64,000 bases of DNA from Faucicola mancuniensis (lineage in GTDB: Bacteria > Pseudomonadota > Gammaproteobacteria > Pseudomonadales > Moraxellaceae), in NCBI RefSeq assembly GCF_046523945.1, contig NZ_CP171363.1, forward strand, positions 62,001 through 126,000. Reading direction: 5' to 3'. Under the pieces are notes generated by a model, which saw only the letters and a list, made by a program, of their open reading frames with translations, did not search any database and was not told the origin of the DNA. Shown here piece after piece: positions 18,362-27,737 of this stretch; position 1 is the stretch's first letter; each line of letters starts with the position of its first letter. A program made the position numbers and the translations under genes.

Positions 18362-19258
18362 TTATTGATGTTGAAACAAGTGTCCAGAGTTTGGAATATA
18401 TTTAACAAACACACCAAATCCAACGGTATTAGTCCCATGCGTTGCTACTGATGTCGGTGAAACAGGCGTTACCAACACATTGTCCAAACCAAGTCTATCA
18501 TGAATGACTTGCTTGGTGTATTCCACCAAATTGGGATTGCCAGCATTTAATAGATAAGGCAAGCAATATTTATCACCAACCAAATCACCAATGCCATCAA
18601 CCATAAATTGAATGGCTCGCTCTATTTTTCTTACCTTTTGTACGGCTTCAATTTTGCCATCTTTTTGGATTTCTAACATGGGCTTGATGTCAAATAAATT
18701 GGCAAACAAACCTGCAGGGGCAGATAAACGTTTACTTTTTATCAAATAACTCAAATCGTCTACCACAAATAACGCTTGATGATGATTGTTTAATAAAGTC
18801 AAATGTTGTTCAATTTCGGAAATGGATTGACCGTTTAAAAACATTTCATTGGCGTCTAAAGCCATAATGCCTTGGGCAAAATTGACTTGCTTTGAATCCA
18901 AAACCCAAATTTTCATGGCGGTTTGGGTATTGGCTAAAAATTGGTCTTTGACACGGCTTATCATTTCAAAACTTTGGCTTAGGCGTGCTGAGTGGGTGAT
19001 AATGAGTACTTCATCGTAGTTTTGGGCATTTAATTCATGTAAAATTTGTAAAACTTCGGCATCACTTGCGGGGGCTGTGGACATGGTGGTGTTGCTATGT
19101 TCCCAAATCATTTTTTGTAATTTATCAATGGAAATATTATGACCGTCCAAAAAACTGACGTTATTGATGGTTAAATGTTGATGAATAGAGCGGATGTTGT
19201 GGTTGACATTAAGATAGTCCAAACAGGACGTTGAAGTTGTTAAGACGATACGTTTCAT
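18362..19258 (-). CDS. DegV family fatty-acid-binding protein
   Basis: The 298-residue protein has the DegV pattern: TTSTSCLDYL at the N-terminus, the STAPASDAEV loop, a YDEVLIITHSARLS strand-loop, DSKQVNFAQGIMALDA, SYLIKSKRLS and a C-terminal ATHGTNTVGFGV motif. Family members bind fatty acids and some (FakB) present them to a kinase; whether this one does is unknown, and no fakA is nearby. ATG 19258 has a GGA upstream and starts the conserved region; the longer frame to 19345 is unlikely. Confidence 0.8.
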   Translation of the reverse strand: MKRIVLTTSTSCLDYLNVNHNIRSIHQHLTINNVSFLDGHNISIDKLQKMIWEHSNTTMSTAPASDAEVLQILHELNAQNYDEVLIITHSARLSQSFEMISRVKDQFLANTQTAMKIWVLDSKQVNFAQGIMALDANEMFLNGQSISEIEQHLTLLNNHHQALFVVDDLSYLIKSKRLSAPAGLFANLFDIKPMLEIQKDGKIEAVQKVRKIERAIQFMVDGIGDLVGDKYCLPYLLNAGNPNLVEYTKQVIHDRLGLDNVLVTPVSPTSVATHGTNTVGFGVFVKYIPNSGHLFQHQ

Positions 19259-19421
19259 GACGAATCCATTGTTAATTTTAATTACAATACAAATTAATAT
19301 TTTTAAGAAATAAAAAATAACCAAGTTTAATTTGTATTGTAACAAAAATTAAAAGCAAATGGCATACTTTTGTTAAAAGAAATTGCCATTTGCTGATTTT
19401 CAAGGACAAACGGTGTGATGA

Positions 19422-20690
19422 TTAACCAATTACATCACAGCCCATATATGGACGTAACACTTCTGGCACGGTAATTGTACCGTCCGCATTTTGGTAATTT
19501 TCCATAATCGCAAGCAAGGTGCGACCGACCGCAAGCCCAGAGCCGTTTAGCGTATGAACCAGTTCGGTTTTTTTGCTGTCTTTGGTTTTAAAGCGAGCTT
19601 GCATACGGCGAGCCTGAAAGTCGCCACAGTTTGAACAGCTAGAGATTTCACGATAAGTATCTTGGCTAGGTAGCCACACTTCAATGTCATAAGTTTTGAC
19701 GGCACTAAAGCCCATATCACCGCCACACAGCACAATGACACGATACGGCAAGCCCAGTTGTTGTAGCACAAATTCGGCTTGTGCGGTCATTTCTTCTAAT
19801 GCGTCCATTGATTTATCAGGGTGGACGATTTGCACCATTTCCACTTTTTCAAACTGATGTTGGCGAATTAGACCACGAGTATCACGCCCTGCTGAACCTG
19901 CTTCACTGCGAAAACAAGGCGTGTGAGCGGTGAGTTTAATTGGCAAATCGTTATCGTTTAAAATGGTATCACGCACCGTATTGGTTAGCGGAACTTCTGA
20001 CGTTGGAATCAGATAATAGTCTTTTTCACCACGCAATTTGAACAAATCTTCTTCAAACTTTGGCAACTGCCCTGTACCTTGCAAACTGTCGGCATTCACC
20101 ATATACGGCACATACATTTCGGTATAACCACGCTCCAAATGCGTGTTTAACATAAAATGTACCAACGCACGGTTAAGTTTGGCAAGCTGACCTTTTAATG
20201 TGCTAAAGCGTGAACCTGTCAATTTGCTAGCAAGCTCAAAATCCAACAATCCCAACGCTTCGCCCAAATCAGAATGGTCTTTGATATCAAAATCAAACGT
20301 GCGTGGCGTTCCCCATTTGCGGATTTCTACATTGTCATTTTCATCATTGCCCGCAGGTACGCTGTCATCAGGCAAGTTTGGCATTGCTAAAGACGCTTGC
20401 AAAATGGTGTCTTGCAAGGTTTTGAGTTCATCTTCGGCTTGTTTCATATTATTACTGATGGTTTGCATTTGTGCCATCAATTCATCGGTATTTTCGCCGT
20501 TGCGTTTCATTTCACCGACTTTTTTTGCCCCTGCATTTTTTTGGGCTTGCAATTCTTCGGTTTTGACTTGAATGGCTTTGCGTTTTTCTTCTATATCTTG
20601 CCAAAAGGCTTTGTCCAGCGTTACGCCACGTTTGGCAAGTTTTTGTTCAACCACATCAAGGTCAAATCGCAATAATTTGGTATCAATCAT
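19422..20690 (-). CDS. serS: serine--tRNA ligase
   Basis: Charges tRNA-Ser (and tRNA-Sec where present). The 422-residue class II synthetase has an N-terminal coiled-coil arm (about residues 25-105), motif 2 with PCFRSEAGSAGRDTRGLIRQHQF, the VMLCGGD-like VIVLCGGDMGFSA region, EISSCSNCGDFQARR and motif 3 GSGLAVGRTLLAIMEN. ATG 20690 has GAGAG 6 bases upstream; the frame open to 20912 has no suitable start. Confidence 0.96.
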   Translation of the reverse strand: MIDTKLLRFDLDVVEQKLAKRGVTLDKAFWQDIEEKRKAIQVKTEELQAQKNAGAKKVGEMKRNGENTDELMAQMQTISNNMKQAEDELKTLQDTILQASLAMPNLPDDSVPAGNDENDNVEIRKWGTPRTFDFDIKDHSDLGEALGLLDFELASKLTGSRFSTLKGQLAKLNRALVHFMLNTHLERGYTEMYVPYMVNADSLQGTGQLPKFEEDLFKLRGEKDYYLIPTSEVPLTNTVRDTILNDNDLPIKLTAHTPCFRSEAGSAGRDTRGLIRQHQFEKVEMVQIVHPDKSMDALEEMTAQAEFVLQQLGLPYRVIVLCGGDMGFSAVKTYDIEVWLPSQDTYREISSCSNCGDFQARRMQARFKTKDSKKTELVHTLNGSGLAVGRTLLAIMENYQNADGTITVPEVLRPYMGCDVIG

Positions 20691-20885
20691 AATCGCTCTC
20701 TTTCTCGTTTGAAAAATATTGTTGTGAAAAAAAATATTGCCTATCATAACAAGATTACGCCAAATTTTCACCGTTTCGCCCCAATTTTTTAAAAAAATTT
20801 TGAAAAAATACAAAGTTTGGTTTATTTTTGTCAAAAAGCAAGGTAATATAAGCCTTTTAAACTTTTGATATTTTGATGGTTTTTT

Positions 20886-21560
20886 ATGGCACTTTATCCT
20901 TATACCTTGCAACCTGTAGATTTAAACCTAACCGAAAACGAATTTCGCCAAGCCCAACAACAAATTTTTGACAGCAATAATCAACAACTCACCAAAATCA
21001 GCCCAAAAGCGTGGGCGATTGTCGGTGTTGTGGTGGCAATTGCGATTTTAGGGATTATTTTTATTCATAATTATTCTACGATTATTTTTTGGCTAATGCT
21101 CGTTGGCGTGGTGGTGTTTTTGCTCGCTCGCACGCTTGGGCTAAAATGGTATGTCAAAAAAGAATTTGAAAAACAAATGGCAAGCCAAACCATGCCTGAT
21201 GAAGTCAAAAAAATGAAAATCGGTATTCAGCAACATGGACTGGTGATGAGCCTACCTGCACCGAACGCCCCAAAACCGCCAAAAGGCTTTAATCAGCCAC
21301 TTATTCGCAGTGCAGGTCAGCAACAAGCCATCATCAAGTGGGACAGCGTTACTAACTGGCAAGAAACGCCTGATTACATCATCATGATGTTTGAAGTGCA
21401 AGGGCAACAAGGCACGCAGATTGTGCCAAAACGCCTTGAAAAACAAAAATTTCCGATTGAAACGCTTCGCCATCATTTACAAGAGACAGTTGGTGTACAA
21501 GGCTTTAACCTAAATAACAAAGCAACCGACCAATATTTTCCTGACCCAAATGTTAAATAA
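20886..21560 (+). CDS. YcxB-like membrane protein
   Basis: A 224-residue protein with two adjacent membrane segments (about residues 44-60 and 66-82) flanked by a hydrophilic N-terminal part and a soluble C-terminal domain with VTNWQETPDYIIMMFE and an IVPKRL motif. This layout is that of the YcxB-like family, whose role is unknown. It is divergent from serS and followed by dps after a 218-base gap. Confidence 0.6.
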   Translation: MALYPYTLQPVDLNLTENEFRQAQQQIFDSNNQQLTKISPKAWAIVGVVVAIAILGIIFIHNYSTIIFWLMLVGVVVFLLARTLGLKWYVKKEFEKQMASQTMPDEVKKMKIGIQQHGLVMSLPAPNAPKPPKGFNQPLIRSAGQQQAIIKWDSVTNWQETPDYIIMMFEVQGQQGTQIVPKRLEKQKFPIETLRHHLQETVGVQGFNLNNKATDQYFPDPNVK

Positions 21561-21638
21561 AATTTCGCCAAAATTTTAAAAAATTGTAAAAACACAAAAA
21601 ATAACAAAATTTTGGCAAAAATTTGCTATAGTATTTGG

Positions 21639-21656
21639 TATCAAATTCGTTTGATA
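21639..21656. promoter_or_regulatory. palindrome upstream of dps
   Basis: TATCAAA-TTCG-TTTGATA is a perfect 7-bp inverted repeat about 120 bases before dps. It may be an operator for a stress regulator; it does not match the canonical four-part OxyR site. Confidence 0.3.
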
Positions 21657-21778
21657 GAAACGAAATGATTTGCAAAATAAAACATAAATATAAATTTTAT
21701 TTATTTTACAAATCAATAAAAAGCGTTAAAATGTAATTATTTACTCAAAACTCAATTTAAAAACAAAAGAGGTGTAAA

Positions 21779-22258
21779 ATGGCAGTTTCAAAAAAAGCAA
21801 GCATTGGTTTAGACACAAAAGATTTATCAAAAATTATTGATCAACTCAATACCTTGTTAGCCAACTACCACATTTTTTATATGAATATGCGTGGCTATCA
21901 TTGGAATGTAAAAGGTGCTGACTTTTTTACTTTGCACGTCAAATTTGAAGAATTGTACACCGAATTACAATTACAAATTGACGAAATAGCCGAGCGTATT
22001 TTGACACTTAAAGGCACGCCAAGCCATGCGTACAGCGACTTTGTCAAAGTATCTAGTATCAAAGAAGACAAAAATGTGTTTGACGGTCGTGCCTGTGTGC
22101 AAGGCTTATTGACAGGGTTAAGTGTGCTAATCGCCAAACAACGTGAAGTGATTGAATTGGCTGAAAGCGTGGAAGACCAAGGCACAGCCGATATTTTGAC
22201 AGGTTATGTGCAAGCCCAAGAAAAATTGATGTGGATGTACAATGCTTATTTGGATTAA
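21779..22258 (+). CDS. dps: Dps family DNA starvation / ferritin-like protein
   Basis: Forms a 12-subunit shell that stores iron using peroxide and protects DNA. The 159-residue protein has the intersubunit ferroxidase signature: MNMRGYHWNVKGADFFTLHVKFEELY, with the conserved His, Asp and Glu, then AERILTLKGTP. The N-terminus has a few lysines. AGAGG ribosome site 6 bases before ATG. Single gene with terminator. Confidence 0.93.
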   Translation: MAVSKKASIGLDTKDLSKIIDQLNTLLANYHIFYMNMRGYHWNVKGADFFTLHVKFEELYTELQLQIDEIAERILTLKGTPSHAYSDFVKVSSIKEDKNVFDGRACVQGLLTGLSVLIAKQREVIELAESVEDQGTADILTGYVQAQEKLMWMYNAYLD

Positions 22259-22304
22259 TTGTTGAGGTTAATCATTAACAAAATATTGAATTGATATCAC
22301 AACC

Positions 22305-22344
22305 AAAAAAGGCGACATTATCATTGGATAATCTCGCTTTTTTT
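22305..22344 (+). terminator. terminator after dps
   Basis: Stem GCGA.ATTATC / GATAAT.TCGC with loop ATTG, flanked by A and T runs. Confidence 0.8.
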
Positions 22345-22432
22345 GTGTTTGTGGTGAATTTGTTGTATCATTTTACAAAAATTTGGTTATAATAGGTCAA
22401 TTTCTATTTTTTATTTTTTACAGGGTTTTTGA

Positions 22433-23200
22433 ATGTCAGAGCAACAACTTAGCCTTGACTTAGATATCAAACAGGACGCTAGCCTTAGCGATTTTTCAGG
22501 ACCAGGCTGGACGAGTATTATTGACAGCGTGCGACAGCTTCATATTGGCTTGATTTCGCAGATTTATTTGTATGGCGATACGGACACTGGAAAAACCCAT
22601 TTATTATCAGCGATTTGCGAATCATTTCGTGAGATTGGCAAATCGGTGATTTATTTGTCGTTAAAAGATTTACTAACCGCTGACCCCATCGTGCTAAGCT
22701 CGCTTGAGAGTATGGACGTGATTGCCATTGATGATATTGATAGCATTGAGGGCAATTTTGCATGGCAAGAGGGCGTTTTTCACCTGATTAACTTAAGCCA
22801 TGAGCTTGGGCATACGTTGATTTTTGCCAGTCATAAACCGATTAATCAGCTTAATTTTGAGTTAAAAGATTTGTTATCTCGTTTGGCAAAGTCGCCTACC
22901 TTTCAGCTACCGACAGGCAGTGATAGATTGGATAGAGAGCTGATTTTGGCATCTGTGTTAAAACGGCGGAATTGGCATTTTGATAGCCGAATTATTGAAC
23001 ATTTATTGGCAAAAGGTCCGCAACGAATTGGTGCGATGTTGGGAATTTTACAGCATTTACAGCCCGTTTTTTCAAATTTGGAACGCAATATTACCAAAGC
23101 CAAAATCCAAGAAGCCACCAAAATCATTGATGAACAAACCTTGATGTACGAGGTTAGAGAGTTTGATTTTGATGAATCCGAATCATTTCTGGATTTTTAA
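22433..23200 (+). CDS. hda: DnaA inactivator Hda-like protein
   Basis: Acts with the DNA-loaded sliding clamp to make DnaA hydrolyse ATP, preventing re-initiation. The 255-residue AAA+ protein begins with a clamp-binding motif QLSLDL (residues 5-10), as in E. coli Hda, then Walker A GDTDTGKT (48-55), Walker B VIAIDDID and a sensor region with ASHKP. It lacks the DnaA DNA-binding domain. Followed 12 bases later by an exported DUF2057 protein. Confidence 0.88.
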   Translation: MSEQQLSLDLDIKQDASLSDFSGPGWTSIIDSVRQLHIGLISQIYLYGDTDTGKTHLLSAICESFREIGKSVIYLSLKDLLTADPIVLSSLESMDVIAIDDIDSIEGNFAWQEGVFHLINLSHELGHTLIFASHKPINQLNFELKDLLSRLAKSPTFQLPTGSDRLDRELILASVLKRRNWHFDSRIIEHLLAKGPQRIGAMLGILQHLQPVFSNLERNITKAKIQEATKIIDEQTLMYEVREFDFDESESFLDF

Positions 23201-23224
23201 TTAGGTTTTTTAATGGGAGTTATT

Positions 23225-23884
23225 ATGAAAATTTTACAAAAAGCGATGTTATTGTCAGTATTGGCAGGTTGTAGCATGTCGGCAATGGCACAAGTAACTT
23301 TAAATGTTGGTGCAAATACCATTGTAACGGCGATTAACGGTCAAGAAGTAAAAAATGGGCTATTTACCGAACCAAAACGCCAGTTTACCCTAGAAGCGGG
23401 CAAGCACGTTATCACCGCAAAATATAACCGTTTGTATGAGTTACATGGCGACAATCATGATGTGTTGCGTTCAAGCAATATCAGCTTACCTGTAGAGCTG
23501 GCGGACAATCAAAGCTATAAATTGGTGATGTCAAATCAACCAGAAAATTACCAACAAGCCAAAGAATACGCCAAACAGCCAACCCTTGCCATTACCCAAA
23601 GCGGTAAAACATTGGCAAGCCAACAAGCGACTGCGTCAGACGGCTCAAGCATTTTTTCAGGATTAGGCAATGCGTTGAGCGGTGTGTTTGGTGGCGGTAA
23701 CAAAGCAGTTCAAGCCAATCAACAAGCCATCTCAGCCCTAGATGGCAAATCGCCAAATGTCGTGCCTGCATTGGCAACTGCTCCAACTGCACAATCAACC
23801 GATACGCTTGACCAGTTTATGCAATTGTGGTTAAAAGCAAGTCCAGAAGAACGAGAAAAAATCCGTCAATGGGTACAAAAATAA
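23225..23884 (+). CDS. DUF2057 (YccT-like) exported protein
   Basis: About 220 residues with an N-terminal signal peptide (KILQKAMLLSVLAGCSMSAMA, cleavage before QV). The mature protein has the DUF2057 pattern: LNVGANTIVTAINGQEV, then ITAKYNRLYE, and a Gly/Ser/Gln-rich middle before a helical C-terminus (ASPEEREKIRQWVQ). Periplasmic; role unknown. ATG 23225 is chosen over the one 12 bases upstream because GGGAG lies directly before it and the signal peptide starts there. The LAGC tetrapeptide looks like a lipobox, but the AMA cleavage site follows it, so the type is uncertain. Confidence 0.75.
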   Translation: MKILQKAMLLSVLAGCSMSAMAQVTLNVGANTIVTAINGQEVKNGLFTEPKRQFTLEAGKHVITAKYNRLYELHGDNHDVLRSSNISLPVELADNQSYKLVMSNQPENYQQAKEYAKQPTLAITQSGKTLASQQATASDGSSIFSGLGNALSGVFGGGNKAVQANQQAISALDGKSPNVVPALATAPTAQSTDTLDQFMQLWLKASPEEREKIRQWVQK

Positions 23885-23898
23885 GTTGGATTTTTGAC

Positions 23899-23930
23899 AA
23901 AAAAAGGGGGTAGCGATACACCCTTTTTTA
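23899..23930. terminator. terminator between DUF2057 gene and gspM
   Basis: Stem AAAAAGGG.GT / AC.CCCTTTTT around a short loop, between convergent genes. Confidence 0.75.
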
Positions 23931-23945
23931 TTGTTATCATTAACA

Positions 23946-24416
23946 TCAACGACTTAAAACGCTTTGCACTTCCAAATTTTGTGGCGTGGCTTGATTGATT
24001 TGTAATTGTTTAATGGTAAAACCTTGTTGGCTAATTTGATTAAAAACATTGTTAATCACCGCCCCTTGACTGTGGCTAAAATTCACTTGAATGGTGTCGC
24101 CATTTTCGCTAACTTGGGCATTAACCCCAGACTGTGCCAACACTTGTCGCACGCTGTCGGCGGTGGTGGTAGATTGGCTTTGATTGGGGTTGATATTTGC
24201 CGATTGACTGCGTAACCAAAACAAATCATTGGTCGCTTGGTTATAGTTTTTTTGGGCGGTATTGGCTTTTTGGTGCAATTCCCAACCACCAAAACCAAAC
24301 ACAAACAACACCAAAAACACCGCTAAGCCAAGTAATGCCATTTGGTCACGGCGGGGTAATTGGGCGAATTTTTGGGTCATTGGCGTGATATCCAAAGAAG
24401 GTTGCATTTTTTTCAT
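23946..24416 (-). CDS. gspM: type II secretion system protein M
   Basis: Inner-membrane component that partners with GspL in the T2SS assembly platform. The 156-residue protein has a cytoplasmic N-terminus ending in RRDQMALLGLA, one membrane helix (about residues 26-45) and a periplasmic ferredoxin-like domain with the SVRQVLAQSG and the ...VINNVFNQISQQGFTI strands. Starts 8 bases after gspL stops. No other T2SS genes are in the window. Confidence 0.85.
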   Translation of the reverse strand: MKKMQPSLDITPMTQKFAQLPRRDQMALLGLAVFLVLFVFGFGGWELHQKANTAQKNYNQATNDLFWLRSQSANINPNQSQSTTTADSVRQVLAQSGVNAQVSENGDTIQVNFSHSQGAVINNVFNQISQQGFTIKQLQINQATPQNLEVQSVLSR

Positions 24417-24424
24417 AAAAATCC

Positions 24425-25591
24425 TTAAGCCAATGTAATCTCTACCACCGCCAACGCCCCTTGCTCGCTTGGCGTGATTGTGCCAAGCTTTGCCTGTATG
24501 CCTTGCGTGTTTAACGCATTGATGGCTTGATTTAGGCTGTCGTTATTTTGGGCAATAAGTTGCAGTTGTAATTGATTGTTTTGAAAATTGAGCTGTTTGG
24601 CGGTGATTTGGTGCTGTTGCAAAACAGGCTGAATACTCGTCATGACCGTAAGCACATTTGAGCCTGTGGTATCGCCCGTTTGATTGATAAGTTTTCCTGA
24701 TAATAGACGTTCAATATTTAAGCGATTATTAAATGTTTCATTGGGAAACCATTGACTATATTGCAGTTTTATTTGTTCTTTGGTTTGTAAAGTGGCTTTT
24801 TGATAATGATAAATCCGTAAGCCATCAATCACAAATGATAAGACAATAGCAAAAATCGCCACCGCAGAAATCACTTTTAAATAAGGCGGAAATTTGCTTT
24901 GTTGTTTGATAATGGCAAAATTTAACGCATGGCGAGTTGGGTTTGCTATCGGTTTTGGCAACGTTTTTTGTGATTCATACGTTAAATCGGTTAATAAATC
25001 CAAGGTTTGTAGCGTTTTTTCGCCGATTTGTCCTGTTAAATTTAACTTGTCAATCGTTGTATCTTGTTGTTTTAACTCATGATAAGTTAAACCTATATCC
25101 GTAACCGCTGTGCCAAAGCTGTTGTCAATTAACAACAATTGTGTGGTTTTATCTTGGTAAAAACTGGGCGTATGGTCGTCTGCTAACAAGGCATTTAACA
25201 ACAAAAAATCAGGCAATAACGCCACCACCGACACCCCTGCAAGGCTTGCCGACTGTACCCACGTATCGCCATCAGAGCGGTGTAGGGCGTATAGGTGGTT
25301 TTGTTCGGTTTGTTTGACTTGTAAATCGTCAATGCTTGCGATACTGATGTCTTCAAATAGATACCGCCGACCGCTGTCGCCTAAGGCTTTTAGCTGATTT
25401 GGGGCAAGGGCAGGCTTGGTATGTAGCACATACATACTGGGAAAGTATAGGCAAGCGGATTTGTCTTTTGGGTTTTGTAGATTGACGAGCGTAGCGACTT
25501 CTTGCCAGTTTTCGGCAATTTGCCATGATTGGCTGGTGTCTTGCCAAATGCGGAGGGGTGCGTGCGGATTTGATAACCAAATATGTATCAC
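24425..25591 (-). CDS. gspL: type II secretion system protein L
   Basis: Links the GspE ATPase to the inner-membrane platform. The 388-residue protein has an N-terminal actin-like cytoplasmic domain (LPDFLLLNALL and LLIDNSFGTAV strands), one membrane helix around residues 240-258 (ISAVAIFAIVLSFVIDGL) and a periplasmic domain. It starts with GTG at 25591, supported by AAGG 8 bases upstream. The gspL-gspM pair stands alone, consistent with scattered T2SS loci in Moraxellaceae. Confidence 0.85.
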   Translation of the reverse strand: MIHIWLSNPHAPLRIWQDTSQSWQIAENWQEVATLVNLQNPKDKSACLYFPSMYVLHTKPALAPNQLKALGDSGRRYLFEDISIASIDDLQVKQTEQNHLYALHRSDGDTWVQSASLAGVSVVALLPDFLLLNALLADDHTPSFYQDKTTQLLLIDNSFGTAVTDIGLTYHELKQQDTTIDKLNLTGQIGEKTLQTLDLLTDLTYESQKTLPKPIANPTRHALNFAIIKQQSKFPPYLKVISAVAIFAIVLSFVIDGLRIYHYQKATLQTKEQIKLQYSQWFPNETFNNRLNIERLLSGKLINQTGDTTGSNVLTVMTSIQPVLQQHQITAKQLNFQNNQLQLQLIAQNNDSLNQAINALNTQGIQAKLGTITPSEQGALAVVEITLA

Positions 25592-25608
25592 AGGTTTTGC
25601 CTTCTTAT

Positions 25609-25977
25609 TTAGTGTATGCTTATCATAGAAAGTCCAAGTTTGGTAGCGATATTTGCCAATCTTTTCTCTTTAGTCCAAAGTTTGATACCCATTATTTGAC
25701 AGCTTGCCAACAAATGCACATCAACAAAACCAATTCCCAAACTATACAGATTATTTTGTTTAATAAAAGCATTAATATCATCTTGATAAATCATTGCTTT
25801 TGGCAAGTTGTCTAAATTTTTTAAAAATTTTTCACGATTTTTTAAACTACCTAAAGCCAATTCAGTTATTACAAAAGAATGTGTCATAACTTGCCAAAAT
25901 TCCAAAAGTTGAGCCAGTTGTTCATCATCATAACGCAAAAAATCCACCCAAACAGATATATCAACTAAAATCATCAT
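25609..25977 (-). CDS. vapC: PIN-domain toxin, VapC type
   Basis: Probable ribonuclease toxin. The 122-residue PIN domain has ILVDISVWVDFLR with the first catalytic Asp, the VITELALGSL glutamate, and GFVDVHLLASC with later acidic residues, followed by LWTKEKRL. All expected acidic residues are present, so it looks active. Overlaps the antitoxin gene by 17 bases. Shares its stretch with gspL downstream but is probably an independent cassette. Confidence 0.88.
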   Translation of the reverse strand: MMILVDISVWVDFLRYDDEQLAQLLEFWQVMTHSFVITELALGSLKNREKFLKNLDNLPKAMIYQDDINAFIKQNNLYSLGIGFVDVHLLASCQIMGIKLWTKEKRLANIATKLGLSMISIH

Positions 25978-26161
25978 AATGTCTTCTTGGTATTTGGGTT
26001 AAATTTGGTTCTGTACCGACCATTTTTGCCAATGTTTTGGCACTTTCACGCTGTATTAAAGCAGTTAAGGCTTCACGAATCAGTGTGGATTGTTCTTTAA
26101 TATTGGTATATTGTTGAGCTTTTTGCAGTAAGTTATCATCAATTTGAATGGTAGCTTGCAT
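25961..26161 (-). CDS. vapB: VapB-type antitoxin
   Basis: A 66-residue protein with a ribbon-helix-helix start (ATIQIDDNLLQKAQQY, then STLIREALTALIQRE) and a charged tail that would wrap the toxin. It precedes and overlaps vapC, the usual order. Probably represses its own operon. Confidence 0.85.
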   Translation of the reverse strand: MQATIQIDDNLLQKAQQYTNIKEQSTLIREALTALIQRESAKTLAKMVGTEPNLTQIPRRHYDDFS

Positions 26162-26225
26162 TGTTTATCCCTGTTTTTGTATTGTTCGTACATTTTACCA
26201 TTTTTTTGTCAAAAAAACAGTGCGA

Positions 26226-26702
26226 TTAATGGGGAATAAACTGAGCGATTTGGGTTGCCAAACCATCAGCGACCACAGGCATTTCAAACACACGAGCTTC
26301 GGCAAGGCTAAAGCTATACGGTGGTTCACCTGTCAAAATACTTGCCATATAAGCAATGATATTCATATGGCAAACAATGACAACGGTAGCATTATCAGCA
26401 ATATTTTCTAACAAATCACTTAAGCCATCAATGGCAAGTTTGGCATCGTCATATGGGGTGATTTTATCAAAAATAATGTGTTCTACATTAGCAAATTTTT
26501 GTTTGATAATTTGGCAAGTTTGCACCGCTCGGTTGTAAGGGCTTGAGATAAATAGGTCAGGCGAGCCGTTTTTTTCTGCGTAACCTTTTAGCCATTCAGC
26601 GGTTTGGTTGGCTTGACGTTTGCCAAGTTCGGATAAATTGCGTTCGCTGTCTGGGTGCGTGTACGCCCCTGCATCGCCATGACGGATTAAAATTATTTTC
26701 AT
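26226..26702 (-). CDS. sixA: phosphohistidine phosphatase SixA
   Basis: Removes phosphate from phosphohistidine proteins, for example of the nitrogen phosphotransferase system. The 158-residue histidine-phosphatase protein has RHG (residues 7-9), LSELGKRQA, SSPYNRAVQTCQII and a second catalytic VIVCHMN. Small size and lack of a long insert match SixA. Monocistronic. Confidence 0.85.
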   Translation of the reverse strand: MKIILIRHGDAGAYTHPDSERNLSELGKRQANQTAEWLKGYAEKNGSPDLFISSPYNRAVQTCQIIKQKFANVEHIIFDKITPYDDAKLAIDGLSDLLENIADNATVVIVCHMNIIAYMASILTGEPPYSFSLAEARVFEMPVVADGLATQIAQFIPH

Positions 26703-26726
26703 TTTGTCTGTCTACTTATTTATGAT

Positions 26727-26869
26727 TTTTCATTGTTGTGTTAATTCTTCAAAACTCAATGAACGAATTTCAAACCAATGATTTTTCAAAAGTGAATTAA
26801 TATTTTTTAATTTTTCTAAATTAGATGGATAATTTGATTGGTTAATGCTTAATTGATTAGGCTCTAGAC
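26727..26869 (-). pseudogene. 3' end of an ORF cut by the IS1016-like element
   Basis: On the minus strand about 42 codons are open from the insertion junction to a TGA at about 26730, ending ...WFEIRSLSFEELTQQ. The tail has a helical, charged pattern. On the far side of the insertion no matching 5' part is seen, so the gene may have lost it through deletion. Unrecognised. Confidence 0.35.
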
Positions 26870-27581
26870 TAGCAACACAACCCATGCTAGACTAGAAACA
26901 TGAAATATAACAGTAAGTTAAGCATCTGTAAAGTCAAAAAAATCATAAAATTCTTTTGCACTGATATAGATGCTACAAAAACAGCGATTTTACTTGAATT
27001 AAATCGCAACACCATCAACCGATGGTATAATATCTTTCGTCAAGAAATATATGACTATCAAGTTAATCAAAAACGCTTATTATACGGTGAAATAGAACTT
27101 GATGAAAGCTATTTTGGAGCAAAACGCCAACGTGGTTTTCATGGTAAACTTAAACAACCTGTTTTTGGTATCTTTGAGCGTGATGGTAGGGTTTATACTA
27201 AAAATTGTACCAGATTGCAAAAAAGGCACGCTACAAGCATTGATACTAGGTAGGGTTGATGCGAATAGCATTATTTATTCAGAGGCTTTCGTGGCGATAA
27301 TGGCTTAGTTGATGTTGGTTATGATAAGCATTTTAGGGTAAACCACAGTAAAAATAAGTTTGCACACGGTAATTGTCATATTAATGGCATTGAGAGCTTT
27401 TGGAGTTTTACTAAAAGAAGGCTTGCCAAATTTAATGGTGTAACCGCCAATTTTGAACTTCACTTAAAAGATGAGAAACACCGTTTCGCAAGGTGGCGTT
27501 GGAATAAAGATTTGAATGAATTACAACGCCATTTATGGGATTTGATTAAGTGAGTTTTTTAGTTCTTGATAGTCTAGAGCC
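26870..27581 (+). mobile_element. IS1016-like insertion sequence (IS1595 family), degenerate
   Basis: A 712-base element bounded by inverted repeats: the left end GGCTCTAGACTAGCAA and the right end whose complement is GGCTCTAGACTATCAA. The length equals that of IS1016. Its transposase reads only with two frame corrections. Flanking 8-base duplications are not exact (left ATTGATTA, right TTGGTTAT), so the insertion is old. Confidence 0.8.
26900..27553 (+). pseudogene. IS1595-family (ISXO2-like) transposase, two frameshifts
   Basis: Reads in frame to about 27200 with LDESYFGAKRQRGFHGKL (first catalytic Asp/Glu region) and VFGIFERDGRVYTK. One extra A near 27200 moves the frame; the second frame continues IVPDCKKGTLQALILGRVDANSIIYS. 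A base is then lost near 27281, after which the third frame reads GFRGDNGLVDVGYDKHFRVNH, HINGIESFWSFTKRRLAKF and ends at TAA before the right inverted repeat. No functional transposase can be made. Confidence 0.82.
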
Positions 27582-27737
27582 TTGGTTATTTTTAATTTTT
27601 GCAAGTGTTTTTTTATTTTTTGTTTGTATTTTTTTTGATTTACCTGTTAAAAAATTGCATGAAATCAACTTTTATTTTTGCTTCATTTATGCTAAATTAG
27701 CAGTAAATAATGCTTCACCCAAAAAAAGAAATTTATC

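Noticed and set aside
21621..21660. OxyR site upstream of dps
   Set aside because: ATAG-N7-TATC fits the first half, but the third and fourth elements do not fall at the right spacing.
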